Made by a program: the position numbers and the translations under genes | The notes under the pieces: generated by a model | Databases searched by the model: none | What the model was told of the DNA's origin: nothing | Seen by the model: only the letters and a program-made list of their open reading frames with translations | Part shown: positions 8,790 through 19,110 of the stretch, one piece after another | How the letters are laid out: each line of letters starts with the position of its first letter | How positions within the stretch are numbered: position 1 is the stretch's first letter | From: Pseudomonas iridis | GTDB taxonomy: Bacteria > Pseudomonadota > Gammaproteobacteria > Pseudomonadales > Pseudomonadaceae | Direction of reading: 5' to 3' | NCBI RefSeq assembly: GCF_017980685.1 | Contig: NZ_JACXXO010000002.1 | Coordinates: forward strand, 558,001-622,000 | Length of the DNA: 64,000 bases

Positions 8790-9796
8790 GCGGCCACCCC
8801 TTCTTCGTCCCCTGTCAGGCTCTTGTAACGCTCGGCGAAGAACTCCCGAACGTTGGCGCATTGTGTTTCCGTACCATCCAAACGATTGAAGTGGGCGCGA
8901 AACTCCTTGGCGCCCGGCAAGGTTGCGAGATACCAGCCCACATGCTTTCGAGCAATACGCACGCCCATCACATCCCCATAGAAAGCGTGAAGTGCGCCCA
9001 GATGCTCTAGCAGAATGTGTTCCACCTCGATCAGCTCCGGTGCCGGCAATTTCTCGCCAGTGCGCAGGAAGTGATCGATCTCGCGAAAAATCCATGGCCG
9101 CCCTTGGGCGGCTCGGCCTACCAACAGGCCATCGGCACCGGTCGCGTCGAGCACGTAACGGGCCTTTTCCGGCGAATCAATATCGCCATTGGCAAACACC
9201 GGGATCGACACGGCCTGCTTGATCGCGGCAATCGTGTCGTACTCGGCTTCACCTTTATAAAGATCGGCGCGAGTGCGGCCATGCACTGCCAGCGCGGTGA
9301 TCCCGGCCTGCTCGGCGATCTTCGCCACAGTCAGTCCGTTCTTGTTGTCGCGATCCCAGCCAGTGCGGATCTTCAGGGTGACCGGCACATCAACCGCAGC
9401 CACGACGGCCTGCAGGATCTCGGTCACCAGTGCTTCATCTTTCAACAACGCGGAGCCGGCGGCCTTGTTGCAGACCTTCTTTGCCGGGCAACCCATGTTG
9501 ATATCAATAATCTGTGCGCCCAGTTCGACGTTGGCGCGGGCCGCATTTGCCAGCATCTGTGCATCACCACCGGCAATCTGTACCGAGCGAGGCTCGGGAT
9601 CGCCTTCGTGGATCATGCGCATGCGCGACTTGCGGGTGTTCCACAGGCTCATGTCACTGGTGACCATTTCCGAGACCACAAGCCCTGCGCCCAAACGCTT
9701 GCAAAGCTGACGAAAGGGCTGGTCGGTGACCCCCGCCATCGGGGCGAGAATCAAGCCGTTCTGTAATGTATATGGGCCGATGCGTACCGCCGACAT
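8786..9796 (-). CDS. dusB: tRNA-dihydrouridine synthase B
   Basis: An FMN-dependent enzyme that reduces specific uridines to dihydrouridine in the D-loop of tRNA. At 336 residues it has the family length. It opens with [13 protein letters not shown], carries the catalytic-cysteine motif [12 protein letters not shown] (near residue 100), the conserved HGRTR and the TIM-barrel end [14 protein letters not shown]. It is the first gene before fis and shares four bases with it. The upstream gap of 185 bases to the DUF3426 gene probably carries the promoter for dusB-fis. Confidence 0.95.
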   Translation of the reverse strand: MSAVRIGPYTLQNGLILAPMAGVTDQPFRQLCKRLGAGLVVSEMVTSDMSLWNTRKSRMRMIHEGDPEPRSVQIAGGDAQMLANAARANVELGAQIIDINMGCPAKKVCNKAAGSALLKDEALVTEILQAVVAAVDVPVTLKIRTGWDRDNKNGLTVAKIAEQAGITALAVHGRTRADLYKGEAEYDTIAAIKQAVSIPVFANGDIDSPEKARYVLDATGADGLLVGRAAQGRPWIFREIDHFLRTGEKLPAPELIEVEHILLEHLGALHAFYGDVMGVRIARKHVGWYLATLPGAKEFRAHFNRLDGTETQCANVREFFAERYKSLTGDEEGVAA

Positions 9797-9981
9797 AGGA
9801 CTTCCCTGAAGTGGGGCCGGATCATGAGAGTTCGAAAAAGGGTTGGCATGATACCCGCTCTCGATGACTGGATAAAGGCTGAATTGAACAAAATCTGAAC
9901 AGTTATTTTCTTATCGCCAGCGGTTCGGTAGCCCGGCGCGAAGTCAGAAAATTGCCGTCAATTCAGAAACGATGAAGCGAT

Positions 9982-11244
9982 TCACTCGGGCGAATGAAAA
10001 CTCAGGCTGTAATTCACCGCTTTAGGGCCTGGATCGAGAATATCCAGCGCGATGTGGATCGGCGTTTGTGGCGGCATCTCCGCCAAACCTTCGAGATCGC
10101 CGCTCAAGTATTCACCGGGCTTGAAGCGCCGACTGGCGATCAGGTGGCCGTTGAGGTCGGCAAACCGCAGCTCCAGCAACGGAAACGGCTGGGAGAACGT
10201 TGCGCGGTTATAAATGATCGCGTCGACCACCAGCGCGCCGTTGAACTCCGGATGGCTGCGCACCACCAGGTTGCTGCTTTTGATTCTGGCAATGTCGACC
10301 TTGGACGGCACCGTGCAGCCGATTTGCGGGCAGACTTGCTGGAACCATGGGCGGTATTGATCCTGCCGCGCCAGCTCGTCGAAATGGTAGGCGATGTACT
10401 GGGCGGCGAGGCCACCAGCGGCGAGCAACACCAACACCAGCCAGAGCAGGCGACGGGCCCAGGGTGAGCGGCGCTTTTGCCAGTCCAGTTGCAGCGGGTC
10501 GTCAGTCAGGTCCTGCAAGACTTCGGCGCGTACACCGGGGTCTGCGCGCTCACGTCTTTTGCGCTGCGGTTCGAGCAATGGCAGATCGTCGTCGCTGTCG
10601 TCACTGGCGGACAGGCGTTCGCGGCGGGCATTCGGATCGATCGGATCGTGCAGGCGCAATTGCGGGATCGCCGGTTCATCATCCAGATCCACCGGCTCCA
10701 GCGACAGCGAGGGCTCGGTGCGTGCGGGTTTGACCGGTTCCTCGACCACTTCCGGTTCGGCTTCAGGCTCTGCTCTCTCATCGGCAGGCTGGCTGAACAG
10801 GCTGTCGGGCCAGACCGCTTCATCCGGTTCCGGACTGTCGCGGCGGGCACTCAGGGAGTCTTCGCGCGGACGACCGAATTCGGTGGTCGGCTGGATTTCC
10901 CGTTGTTCGAGGCGGGCGAGTTCTTCGTCCAGGTCGAGACTGTCGAGGTCCAGCTCCGAGGCGCTCCATTGCTTTTGGCTGATGGCGCGGGTGACAGGTG
11001 GCTCGACGACCGCGGGCGATTCAACCACCGGCGGTGGTGCAACCGGCAGTTGTTCGGCATTGGCGGGTGCAACCGGCGTCACCGCATCCTTGCCCGCGTG
11101 CTGCTCAAGCAGCTGTTTGGCGGCGTTGAACACTTGCAGGCAGGAGCCGCAGCGAACCACCCCGCGGGCCACGCTCAACTGAGCATGGCTGACGCGGAAA
11201 CTGGTTTGGCAATGCGGGCACTGAGTGACGAAGCTGTCGGTCAT
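9982..11244 (-). CDS. DUF3426 / MJ0042 zinc-ribbon membrane protein
   Basis: A 420-residue protein of unknown function. Residues 1-40 form an MJ0042-type zinc ribbon with paired CPHC and CGSC motifs. A long acidic, proline- and glutamate-rich low-complexity region follows (about 45-245). One membrane helix lies near residues 270-290 (LLWLVLVLLAAGGLAA). The C-terminal part is the DUF3426 domain (about 300-418), which by topology would be periplasmic. It is encoded between prmA and dusB, as I recall for PA4851. Its start is 30 bases from the prmA stop, so it is probably co-transcribed downstream of prmA. Confidence 0.9.
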   Translation of the reverse strand: MTDSFVTQCPHCQTSFRVSHAQLSVARGVVRCGSCLQVFNAAKQLLEQHAGKDAVTPVAPANAEQLPVAPPPVVESPAVVEPPVTRAISQKQWSASELDLDSLDLDEELARLEQREIQPTTEFGRPREDSLSARRDSPEPDEAVWPDSLFSQPADERAEPEAEPEVVEEPVKPARTEPSLSLEPVDLDDEPAIPQLRLHDPIDPNARRERLSASDDSDDDLPLLEPQRKRRERADPGVRAEVLQDLTDDPLQLDWQKRRSPWARRLLWLVLVLLAAGGLAAQYIAYHFDELARQDQYRPWFQQVCPQIGCTVPSKVDIARIKSSNLVVRSHPEFNGALVVDAIIYNRATFSQPFPLLELRFADLNGHLIASRRFKPGEYLSGDLEGLAEMPPQTPIHIALDILDPGPKAVNYSLSFHSPE

Positions 11245-11274
11245 GCGGCGATCCGGATTATGCAGGCGGCCATT

Positions 11275-12153
11275 CTAGCGCCGACGCCCGGTGATGCGCA
11301 CCCAGCCATCGCGATTGGCGATCGGGTCGAGATCGAAGTCCTGAGCGTAGGCAGCAGCGACTTCATCACCTTGTTCGGCGAGGATGCCCGACAGCGCCAG
11401 ACGCCCGCCGGATTTGACCAGGCTGGACAATTGCGGTGCCAGCGAAACCAGCGGGCCAGCGAGAATATTGGCGACCAGCACGTCGGCTTTGACCTGCGGC
11501 AGATCTTGCGGCAGGTACAGCGGGAACAGCTCATCGGCGATATTGTTGCGCCCGGCGTTGTCGCGCGAGGCTTCCAGCGCCTGCACGTCGATGTCGGTGC
11601 CGACGGCTTCCTTGGCACCGAGCAGCAGGGCGGCGATGGCCAGAATCCCCGAGCCGCAGCCGAAATCCAGCACGTTGCAGTCTTTGAGGTCCTGACCGTC
11701 GAGCCATTCCAGGCACAGCGCGGTGGTCGGGTGGGTGCCGGTGCCGAACGCCAGGCCCGGATCCAGCAGCAGGTTGACTGCGTCAGGCTCGGGCGCGGCA
11801 TGCCAGCTCGGGACGATCCACAGGCGCTGGCCGAAACGCATTGGCTGGAAACCATCCATCCAGCTGCGTTCCCAATCCTGGTCTTCGATGACTTCGCTGT
11901 GATGCTCGGGCAGCGGGCTGCCGGTCAGCAATTCGAGGTGGGCCAGCACCGGGGCAGGCTCGGTGCCGCCCTCGAACAGGGCCAGCAGGTGAGTGTGCGC
12001 CCACAGCGGAGTGGTGTTGAGTTCCGGCTCGAAGATCGGCTGGTCTTCGGCGTCCATGAAGGTCACCGAAACAGCGCCCACTTCAAGGAAAGCGTCTTCG
12101 TAGGTTTCGGCTTGTTCCGGGCTGATGGCGAGTCGTACTTGCAGCCAAGGCAT
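11275..12153 (-). CDS. prmA: Ribosomal protein L11 methyltransferase
   Basis: An S-adenosylmethionine-dependent enzyme that trimethylates ribosomal protein L11. The 292-residue protein has an N-terminal substrate-recognition domain beginning [10 protein letters not shown] and a C-terminal class I methyltransferase domain with the SAM motif [15 protein letters not shown] and the catalytic-loop motif [12 protein letters not shown] 12153 is chosen because AAGGTG lies upstream and the N-terminus then matches the family; a longer frame reads into a repeat. accC and accB lie upstream on the same strand, separated by a terminator and a REP pair. Confidence 0.95.
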   Translation of the reverse strand: MPWLQVRLAISPEQAETYEDAFLEVGAVSVTFMDAEDQPIFEPELNTTPLWAHTHLLALFEGGTEPAPVLAHLELLTGSPLPEHHSEVIEDQDWERSWMDGFQPMRFGQRLWIVPSWHAAPEPDAVNLLLDPGLAFGTGTHPTTALCLEWLDGQDLKDCNVLDFGCGSGILAIAALLLGAKEAVGTDIDVQALEASRDNAGRNNIADELFPLYLPQDLPQVKADVLVANILAGPLVSLAPQLSSLVKSGGRLALSGILAEQGDEVAAAYAQDFDLDPIANRDGWVRITGRRR

Positions 12154-12277
12154 GGCGGGCACCTTTGAAAAATATTGATTGCAGACTAGCGGTCTGCGAG
12201 AAGCGCGCAAGTTTACGCGAGCGCGCAGGGTTTGTGGGAGCTGCATTTGTAGCGCAGATGTTGAGCGAAGCGTGGAA

Positions 12278-12370
12278 CCTGTGGGAGCGAGCCTGCTCGC
12301 GAATGCGGTGGGTCAGCCATGAAGGTGGCGACTGGCACGGCCTCTTCGCGAGCAGGCTCGCTCCCACAGG
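12278..12370. repeat. REP inverted pair (GTGGGAGCGAGCCTGCTCGCGAA type)
   Basis: Two inverted copies of the Pseudomonas REP sequence (TGTGGGAGCGAGCCTGCTCG form) flank about 45 bases, forming a REPIN-like element between accC and prmA. The same unit recurs at eight further places in this window with small sequence variants. Confidence 0.85.
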
Positions 12371-12391
12371 AGGGAAACCTGCAGATGCAAC

Positions 12392-12413
12392 AAAGCCGCC
12401 CGAAGGCGGCTTT
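12392..12413 (-). terminator. Terminator downstream of accC
   Basis: AAAGCCGCC and GGCGGCTTT form a perfect nine-base stem around a four-base loop (TTCG on the minus strand), 20 bases past the accC stop. The T-run is short, so termination may be moderate. The hairpin is symmetrical and could act in both directions. Confidence 0.75.
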
Positions 12414-12432
12414 GTCTGGTGCGGGCTGAAGC

Positions 12433-13791
12433 TTAGTGCTTCTCGTCAGCCAGCTTGTGCTCGAGGTAGTGAATGTTCACGCCCCCTTTGCAGAAGCCTT
12501 CGTCGCGAACCAGATCACGGTGCAGCGGGATGTTGGTCTTGATCCCGTCAACCACGATTTCGTCCAGGGCATTGCGCATGCGGGCCATGGCTTCGTCGCG
12601 GGTAGCGCCGTAAGTGATCAGCTTGCCGATCAGCGAGTCGTAGTTCGGCGGAACGGCATAGCCGCTGTACAGGTGCGAATCGACGCGAACGCCGTTGCCG
12701 CCTGGAGCGTGGAAATGCTTGACCGTGCCCGGGCTCGGCATGAAAGTTTTCGGGTCTTCAGCGTTGATCCGGCATTCCAGCGAGTGACCGCGGATAACCA
12801 CGTCATCCTGCGTGAACGACAGCTTGTTGCCAGCGGCGATGCTGAGCATCTCCTTGACGATGTCGATACCGGTAACCATTTCCGAAACCGGGTGCTCCAC
12901 CTGAACACGGGTGTTCATTTCGATGAAGTAGAAACGACCGTTCTCGTACAGGAACTCGAAAGTGCCGGCGCCGCGGTAGCCGATGTCGATGCACGCCTTG
13001 ACGCAGCGAGCCAGAACTTCCTGGCGAGCCTGCTCGTCGATGCCCGGTGCCGGCGCTTCTTCGAGAACCTTCTGGTGACGACGTTGCAGCGAGCAATCGC
13101 GGTCGCCCAGATGGATGGCGTGACCCTGGCCGTCGGACAGAACCTGCACTTCGACGTGACGCGGGTTGGTCAGGAATTTTTCCAGATAGACCATCGGGTT
13201 GCCAAACGCCGCGCCGGCTTCGGTGCGGGTCAGTTTGGCGAACGAGATCAGGTCTTCTTCCCTGTGCACCACGCGCATGCCGCGACCACCACCGCCGCCA
13301 GCGGCTTTGATGATCACCGGGTAGCCGACTTCACGACCGATGCGCAGCGCCGTCTCTTCGTCTTCCGGCAGTGGGCCATCAGAACCTGGAACGGTTGGCA
13401 CGCCTGCTTCGATCATCGCGTGCTTGGCCGATACCTTGTCGCCCATCAGGCGAATGGTGTCGGCTTTCGGGCCGATGAAGGCGAAGCCGGAGTTCTCGAC
13501 CTGCTCGGCAAAGTCGGCGTTTTCCGCGAGGAAACCGTAGCCTGGGTGAATGGCGGTAGCGCCAGTCACTTCGGCGGCAGCGATGATGGCCGGGATGTGC
13601 AGGTAAGACTGAGAGGCCGATGCCGGGCCGATGCAGACGGATTCGTCTGCCAGACCCAGGTGCATCAGCTCTTTGTCGGCCTTGGAGTAAACGGCGACGG
13701 TCTTGATGCCCATCTCTTTGCAGGCACGCAGAATCCGCAGGGCGATCTCACCGCGGTTCGCGATCAGAACTTTTTCCAACTTCGCAGTCAT
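12433..13791 (-). CDS. accC: Acetyl-CoA carboxylase biotin carboxylase subunit
   Basis: Carboxylates the biotin carried on AccB using ATP and bicarbonate, the first half-reaction of malonyl-CoA synthesis. The protein is 452 residues. It begins [18 protein letters not shown] and has an ATP-grasp fold with the glycine-rich loop [13 protein letters not shown], the metal-site region [20 protein letters not shown], and a C-terminal biotin carboxylase domain. ATG 13791 gives the conserved N-terminus. It follows accB by 17 bases, and aroQ lies upstream of accB, an arrangement typical of Pseudomonas. A hairpin terminator follows the gene. Confidence 0.97.
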   Translation of the reverse strand: MTAKLEKVLIANRGEIALRILRACKEMGIKTVAVYSKADKELMHLGLADESVCIGPASASQSYLHIPAIIAAAEVTGATAIHPGYGFLAENADFAEQVENSGFAFIGPKADTIRLMGDKVSAKHAMIEAGVPTVPGSDGPLPEDEETALRIGREVGYPVIIKAAGGGGGRGMRVVHREEDLISFAKLTRTEAGAAFGNPMVYLEKFLTNPRHVEVQVLSDGQGHAIHLGDRDCSLQRRHQKVLEEAPAPGIDEQARQEVLARCVKACIDIGYRGAGTFEFLYENGRFYFIEMNTRVQVEHPVSEMVTGIDIVKEMLSIAAGNKLSFTQDDVVIRGHSLECRINAEDPKTFMPSPGTVKHFHAPGGNGVRVDSHLYSGYAVPPNYDSLIGKLITYGATRDEAMARMRNALDEIVVDGIKTNIPLHRDLVRDEGFCKGGVNIHYLEHKLADEKH

Positions 13792-13808
13792 CAAAGGCTC
13801 TCCGCAGT

Positions 13809-14267
13809 TCAAACGATGGTGAACAGCGGTTGGTCGTACTCAACCGGCTGGCCGTCTTCGACGAGGATGGACTCGATCACACCGCTGGTTTCAGCTTCGA
13901 TGTGGTTCATCATCTTCATGGCTTCAACGATGCACAGAGTGTCGCCTTTCTTCACGGTCTGGCCGACTTCAACGAAGGATGGCGAGGCTGGAGAAGACTT
14001 GCGGTAGAAAGTGCCGACCATCGGCGAACGGGCAACAGTGCCGTTCAGCGCCGGGGCAGCAGCGGCAACCGGAGCAGCTGCAGCTACAGGAGCGGCGGCT
14101 GGTGCAGCGGCCGGCGCTTGCATCGGTGCAGGCGCGTAGTACTGCTGAGCCGGGGTCTTGCTGTGACGGCTGATGCGTACGGACTCTTCGCCTTCCTTGA
14201 TCTCGAGCTCGTCGATGCCGGACTCTTCCAGCAATTCGATCAGTTTCTTAACTTTACGGATATCCAT
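13809..14267 (-). CDS. accB: Biotin carboxyl carrier protein
   Basis: The carrier subunit of acetyl-CoA carboxylase. Residues 1-35 form the N-terminal helical/acidic segment, 36-78 an Ala/Pro-rich flexible linker, and 79-152 the biotinyl domain with the acceptor lysine in EAMKM (Lys118). Total length is 152, normal for the family. It is co-directional with accC (17-base gap) and likely co-transcribed with aroQ, 48 bases upstream. Confidence 0.97.
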   Translation of the reverse strand: MDIRKVKKLIELLEESGIDELEIKEGEESVRISRHSKTPAQQYYAPAPMQAPAAAPAAAPVAAAAPVAAAAPALNGTVARSPMVGTFYRKSSPASPSFVEVGQTVKKGDTLCIVEAMKMMNHIEAETSGVIESILVEDGQPVEYDQPLFTIV

Positions 14268-14315
14268 GAATCATCAACTCCCAAGGGTCGGTCAGGGGCG
14301 CTTAACGCTTGTCGT

Positions 14316-14768
14316 TCAAGTCGTTGCCTGTGTTTCAAGCAGTTCTAGTGCAGCCTCCAGGGCCAGTCGGTAACCACTGGCGCCAAGGCCGCAGATCACT
14401 CCCACCGCTACGTCGGAGAAGTAAGAGTGATGGCGGAAAGGTTCGCGCTTGTGCACGTTGGACAAATGCACTTCGATGAATGGGATGCTCACTCCCAGCA
14501 ACGCGTCACGTAATGCAACACTTGTATGTGTAAATGCGGCCGGATTGATCAGGATAAAATCCACACCTTCGCCGCGTGCGGCGTGGATGCGGTCGATCAA
14601 TTCGTACTCCGCATTGCTTTGCAGATACAGCAGATGATGGCCGGCTTCACGGGCGCGACGCTCCAGATCCTGATTGATCTGCGCCAGGGTCGTCGACCCA
14701 TAGGTGCCCGGTTCGCGGGTGCCGAGCAGGTTCAGGTTGGGGCCGTGCAGCACCAGTAGGGTTGCCAT
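14316..14768 (-). CDS. aroQ: Type II 3-dehydroquinate dehydratase
   Basis: Dehydrates 3-dehydroquinate to 3-dehydroshikimate in aromatic amino acid synthesis. The 150-residue protein is of the small type II class, opening [21 protein letters not shown] with the catalytic Tyr at about residue 23. It has [13 protein letters not shown] and a [16 protein letters not shown] segment that carries the catalytic histidine. ATG 14768 matches the family N-terminus. It lies upstream of accB-accC on the same strand. Confidence 0.96.
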   Translation of the reverse strand: MATLLVLHGPNLNLLGTREPGTYGSTTLAQINQDLERRAREAGHHLLYLQSNAEYELIDRIHAARGEGVDFILINPAAFTHTSVALRDALLGVSIPFIEVHLSNVHKREPFRHHSYFSDVAVGVICGLGASGYRLALEAALELLETQATT

Positions 14769-14930
14769 CTGCGTTGTCCTTGTCATGAATGAGCAGTCGT
14801 CAGAACCCGGCGACTATGCCGCAAAGACTTTATGACTGTCCAGTTCTATGCAATAGCCAGCACGATGGCCGATGTTTGCGCAAAATATGTGACCGAGTGA
14901 TCTGATCCGGTCATTTGCATCACGCAACTG

Positions 14931-15023
14931 TGTAGGAGCTGCCGAAGGCTGCGATCTTTTGACTTTTAAAGGCAAGATCAAAAGATCGTCCGATCGCGGC
15001 CCGAGCCTTCGGCAACTCCTACA
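14931..15023. repeat. Inverted pair of GTAGGAGCTGCCGAAGGCTGCGATC repeat
   Basis: Two inverted copies of a second intergenic repeat family (TGTAGGAGCTGCCGAAGGCT form) surround a short AT-rich loop. The right-hand copy is a variant (GCGGCCCGAGCCTTCGGCAACTCC). It lies between aroQ and the chemoreceptor gene, 8 bases past the latter's stop, and may act as a 3' hairpin for it. Confidence 0.8.
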
Positions 15024-15031
15024 GAGTGTTG

Positions 15032-16978
15032 TCAAACGCGGAAGGCTTGTACGGCCGTATGCAACTGTCCGCCTAGTACCAACAGGTTTTCGCCTTGCTC
15101 GCGGCCCTGGCCGATACGCAGCAAGTTATCTCCACCCAACTGGTGAATCCGCTCACTGTGATCGCGAATCTCGCTGACCGCGCCACTTTGCTGCGCGGTG
15201 ATATCGGCGATGCGGATCGCTGTCTCGGAAATGGTCTGGATCGCACCGACAATCTTGTCCAGCGCACCGTCCGCCGCTTGTGCCTGATTCGCCGTCGCTT
15301 CGGCGTGCTCGACTTGCGCACGCATACCTTCGACCGATTGCCGGGCAGCGGTTTGCAGCCCGGCGATCAGGGTTTGAATTTCCGCCGTCGCCCCGGCCGT
15401 ACGCTGCGCCAGGGAGCGCACTTCTTCAGCCACCACCGCAAACCCGCGGCCCATTTCCCCGGCGCGCGCCGCTTCAATTGCCGCGTTCAGTGCCAGCAGA
15501 TTGGTCTGGTCGGCAATCGAGCGGATCACCGTCAGCACGCCGCCAATGGTCGCCGACTCTTCAGCCAGGTGCTCGATCATCTGCGCATTGCCCTGCACTT
15601 CGCCGACCAAGGCGTGCAGGCCCGTGAGGCTCTGGCCGATGACGGTTTGACCGTGTTCGACAGCCAAACCGGCGTGACGGCTGGCATCGGCGGCCTGACG
15701 CGCGTCCCCGGCAACTTGCTGGATAGTCGCCTCCAGTTCGCCGAGTGAATCGCGAATCAGCGCCGTGTCTCCGGCCTGATGTTCGGCGCCGCTGTGCAGG
15801 TCGTTGCTCAACTCGGCGAGGGTGCGACTGCTGCCCGCGACTTGTTCGGCGTTGCCACGAATGGTCCCGACCAGATCCACCAGATAGGCGCGCAAGCGAT
15901 TGAGCGAGGCCTCGATGTCGTGCAGTTCGCGGTTGGTCTTGCCCAGTTGAATGTCGCGACTGAAATCGCCGTCGGCCCAAACGGACAATGCCGGCGCGAG
16001 GTTGGTCAGTGTTCGCGCAAGACGCCGTTGCAGGGTGTCGATCAGCAGCGCAATCAGCAGGATCAGGCCGATCATCACGCCTTGCATCAGCCGCACTTCG
16101 CTCTGAATTTGCCCGTGCTGGGCACGGACCACCGGCTCCAGACCGGCGATGGCGTGTTCCACTGCAGCGATTTTCGCGTGGGTGGCGGTGCTGAGTTCGC
16201 TGCGTTTCTGGATTTGCTCGCGGGTGCGCGCAAGCTCTGCCGGGTAGCGACCGAGCAGGCTGTTGAGTTCACGTTTGAGGCCGACACCGGCATCCTCGGC
16301 AACGGCTTTTTCGCTGCTTTCGATGCCCATCATCGCCGCGAAGTCGTCGCTGCTGGATTCGTTACTGGCCACTACACCCAGCAGGGGCAGGGCATCGATC
16401 AACTGTGCCTGAGCGCGGATATTGCTGACTTCGCGCTCGACGTCGACCGCCAGTTCACTGCGGCCGCTGCTGACCAGTTTGTCTCGCGCCAGTGAAAGTT
16501 TGCCCAAGTGCTGAGAGGCAGCCAGCAGCGGCGTCAGGTAGGCCGCGTTGCCGCTGGCATAGGCACTGAGTTGCTCAAGGCTGGCGCTCAATTCGCGCTC
16601 GGCCTGCAACAGCAATGCCTGCGGATCACCGGCCAGTTTGCCGGCGGCGAGTAAGTCGGTTTTGCTGAATTCATCGAGGCCCGACAGGCTCGGGCGCAAC
16701 GTATCGGCCAGCGCCGGTGGCAGTTCGCCGAGTTGTTTTTGTACGCTGTCGATGGCCTGACTGGCGCCGCTCAGACGCAAGGCATCGCCGCTGGCGAGGT
16801 AGTCCTCGACGTTGCGCGCCACCTCGTTCTGAAACTGCTGCGACAGCCCCAGATAACGCTCCATCAACAGATACGGGCGTTCCAGCGCTTTTTGCGACCA
16901 CCACAGCGTGGCGCCGAGTGCGAGGCACACGGCGACCAGCAGCAGGGTATTAAGATTTGTGAGCAACTTCAGGCGCAT
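15032..16978 (-). CDS. ctpL: Methyl-accepting chemotaxis protein, CtpL-like
   Basis: A 648-residue chemoreceptor. It has an N-terminal membrane helix (about 8-27), a long helical periplasmic domain (about 28-290), a second membrane helix ([14 protein letters not shown]), a HAMP linker and a cytoplasmic signalling domain with the conserved hairpin tip ([20 protein letters not shown]). In P. aeruginosa CtpL (PA4844) mediates chemotaxis to low phosphate by contacting phosphate-loaded PstS. The assignment rests on domain layout and on its place next to the gcbA-like gene. The ligand is not shown by the sequence. The ATG at 16978 is preferred over an in-frame TTG four codons upstream. The expected dipZ gene between it and aroQ is absent. 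Confidence 0.85.
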   Translation of the reverse strand: MRLKLLTNLNTLLLVAVCLALGATLWWSQKALERPYLLMERYLGLSQQFQNEVARNVEDYLASGDALRLSGASQAIDSVQKQLGELPPALADTLRPSLSGLDEFSKTDLLAAGKLAGDPQALLLQAERELSASLEQLSAYASGNAAYLTPLLAASQHLGKLSLARDKLVSSGRSELAVDVEREVSNIRAQAQLIDALPLLGVVASNESSSDDFAAMMGIESSEKAVAEDAGVGLKRELNSLLGRYPAELARTREQIQKRSELSTATHAKIAAVEHAIAGLEPVVRAQHGQIQSEVRLMQGVMIGLILLIALLIDTLQRRLARTLTNLAPALSVWADGDFSRDIQLGKTNRELHDIEASLNRLRAYLVDLVGTIRGNAEQVAGSSRTLAELSNDLHSGAEHQAGDTALIRDSLGELEATIQQVAGDARQAADASRHAGLAVEHGQTVIGQSLTGLHALVGEVQGNAQMIEHLAEESATIGGVLTVIRSIADQTNLLALNAAIEAARAGEMGRGFAVVAEEVRSLAQRTAGATAEIQTLIAGLQTAARQSVEGMRAQVEHAEATANQAQAADGALDKIVGAIQTISETAIRIADITAQQSGAVSEIRDHSERIHQLGGDNLLRIGQGREQGENLLVLGGQLHTAVQAFRV

Positions 16979-17029
16979 GACAGCTACCAACGACAGAAAT
17001 GGTAAGCGCCTGAATTTATTGCGGTTCTA

Positions 17030-18697
17030 TTACAGGGTTATGACCGAGGTTGATTCCGATGAAATAGTGGCACTTTGCTTTGAGTCCCGCGCCTTTTGCA
17101 CCCGATTGCGCCCGCCATTCTTGGCGCGGTACAGCGCCTCGTCGGCCTGGCTGGCCATCATCAGGCTGTCGGAATCATCGCGCATCTCCACCACACCGGC
17201 GCTGAAGGTGCACCACAAGTCATGAGGTTGCGCGGGGTAATGGATTTCGGCGAAGCGCTGGCGGATCTCGTCGAGCACCTTGTGTGCGGCTTCCATGTCA
17301 GTGTCGGGCATGACGATGGCGAACTCTTCGCCGCCGTAACGGCCGATGAAATCGGTTTTGCGCAAACGTTGCTTGAGAAACAGTGCAAGGCTCTTGATGA
17401 CACGGTCGCCCATCGGGTGGCCGTGGCTGTCGTTGACCCGTTTGAAGTGGTCGATGTCGAGCATGGCAAAGCTCAGCGGCTTGTTCTCGCGGCGGGCGCG
17501 GAACGAGCAGTCTTCGAGCAGTTGCAGGATATGCGTGTGGTTATACAAACCGGTGAGGCTGTCGCGCACCATCCGTGCTTTCAAGTTGCGCGCGCGGGCA
17601 GCGCGGTTGCGCACGGTGGTAATCAGATGGCGCGGCTTGATCGGTTTGGTCAGGAAGTCGTCGCCGCCCTCGCTCATGGCGTCGAGCTGCTTGTCCAGAT
17701 CGTCCTCGGCCGACAGGTAAATGATCGGCACGCTGACATAGCGGTCGTTGTGGCGGATCACCTTGGCCAGTTCGGTGCCGGTGCAGGCTGGCATGTACAT
17801 GTCGAGGATGATCAGGTCAGGCTGGAAATCCGCCAGTTCAGCCATGGCCTGAATCGGTTCGATCAAGGTGCGGGTCACGATCCCGGCGCTGTTGAGCAGG
17901 CGTTCGGTGTGCATGGCCTGGGCGCGGGAGTCATCGATGATCAGCACTTTATATGGTTCGTACTGGGCGACGCAGGTCAGGACTTCGATCTTTTCCAGCA
18001 GACTCGACGCTTCGAGGGTGCCGGTGAGGAATTCCTGGCCCCCGGCGCGCACTGCCGCAAGGCGAGTCGGGGTGTCGGTTTCGTGCAGGCTGAAAAACAG
18101 CAACGGCAACGGTTCCTCGAGACCGACCTGGGCTTCGGCAGCGAGTTTCAGGCCAACGCCGGCACCACTGAAATCCACGTCCATGACTATCGCGGCCGGC
18201 AAGCGCTCGACCATCGAAGAGCGAAACGCCGCGACGCTGTCCAGCGACTGCGCGCTGAGGCCGAAGAATTCCAGTTGCTTGGCCAGCCGCTCGGCGCGGT
18301 CGTGATCCTGCAGCATCACGTAGATTGGTTTGCGCAGCGGTGGCAGGAAGGTCTGGTCGAGCTGATCGCCCTGGCGCAGGCCGGTACGCGACAAGCGCTG
18401 CATCAAACGATTGAGGTCGGTGATCAAGCCACTGCTCAGGCGTCCACGATTGGCGTCCACTGCTTCCAGCGACTGACTGATGTGGCGCGCGAGCTGGGTG
18501 TGTTCAGGCTGTTCGAAGCGCTCGGCAAAGCGCAGCAGGCGCAGGTTGGCCTCACTCAGTTCGGCGAGGTCGACGGTGGACCATTCACTGCGTTGCAGGC
18601 GCTGCCATATCTCAAGAATCTGACGTGCCTGATGAATTACCCGCTGGGCAAAGTGGTGCTTGAGACGCTCACGGCTGGGGTCTTCTGGCTCGGTCAT
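17030..18697 (-). CDS. gcbA: Diguanylate cyclase with two receiver domains, GcbA-like
   Basis: Makes the second messenger cyclic di-GMP. The 555-residue protein has a helical N-terminal segment (1-115), a first receiver-like domain (about 123-240), a canonical receiver (248-365; acidic D255/D256, phospho-Asp299, Lys351) and a GGDEF domain with active-site GGEEF at 455-459. The inhibitory I-site RKTD (446-449) lies five residues before it, so product feedback is predicted. The first receiver lacks the paired acidic residues and the conserved lysine (FLTGTL) and is probably structural. In P. fluorescens GcbA promotes biofilm formation. No membrane helix is seen. It lies 51 bases upstream of the chemoreceptor on the same strand. 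Confidence 0.88.
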   Translation of the reverse strand: MTEPEDPSRERLKHHFAQRVIHQARQILEIWQRLQRSEWSTVDLAELSEANLRLLRFAERFEQPEHTQLARHISQSLEAVDANRGRLSSGLITDLNRLMQRLSRTGLRQGDQLDQTFLPPLRKPIYVMLQDHDRAERLAKQLEFFGLSAQSLDSVAAFRSSMVERLPAAIVMDVDFSGAGVGLKLAAEAQVGLEEPLPLLFFSLHETDTPTRLAAVRAGGQEFLTGTLEASSLLEKIEVLTCVAQYEPYKVLIIDDSRAQAMHTERLLNSAGIVTRTLIEPIQAMAELADFQPDLIILDMYMPACTGTELAKVIRHNDRYVSVPIIYLSAEDDLDKQLDAMSEGGDDFLTKPIKPRHLITTVRNRAARARNLKARMVRDSLTGLYNHTHILQLLEDCSFRARRENKPLSFAMLDIDHFKRVNDSHGHPMGDRVIKSLALFLKQRLRKTDFIGRYGGEEFAIVMPDTDMEAAHKVLDEIRQRFAEIHYPAQPHDLWCTFSAGVVEMRDDSDSLMMASQADEALYRAKNGGRNRVQKARDSKQSATISSESTSVITL

Positions 18698-19110
18698 ATC
18701 CTGACTACTAGTTAGGGTGCATGCTGAGATCGACTGGTGGCTCTATGCTAGCACCTCTTTTCCCTTAGACGAGTGTCGTACGTCAATAATCTGTAATGCG
18801 TCACCATTCAGTTTCTGACCGAGTGGTTTTGTTTTCGCTCCGGACGTGGGCAAAGTCCCTGTAAGCAGGGCGCTTTAATATATAGCGGCTAACATTTCAG
18901 GTAACTCTGTGCGCCTCACACCAATTGGGCAAGCGGGTTTTAACGGCTCGGCGTCAGGTGAATGGCATCAGGGATTCCCTTAGGCCTGACGGATGCGTCG
19001 AGCGCCTGCACCATTTGCGGCATATCTTCACGCGCAGGTGCCCGGCCTTGGCACGTTGTTGTATGGTTGTGGTCGAACCGTTGACCCCAAGTGATTGAAA
19101 GGATATCGCC
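18698..19110. other. 413-base divergent intergenic region, no gene seen
   Basis: Separates the diguanylate cyclase gene (minus) from the DUF2333 gene (plus), so it should carry promoters for both. I found no coding frame, tandem repeat or clean terminator. An AT-rich TTTAATATATAG stretch lies near 18872-18883. A ribosome-binding sequence (GAAAGGAT) precedes the start at 19111. Confidence 0.4.

Noticed and set aside
18860..18880. TGTAAG...CTTTAA as a possible GacA-type upstream site
   Set aside because: The right half does not match CTTACA and the spacing is one base too long. The similarity is too loose to claim control by GacA.
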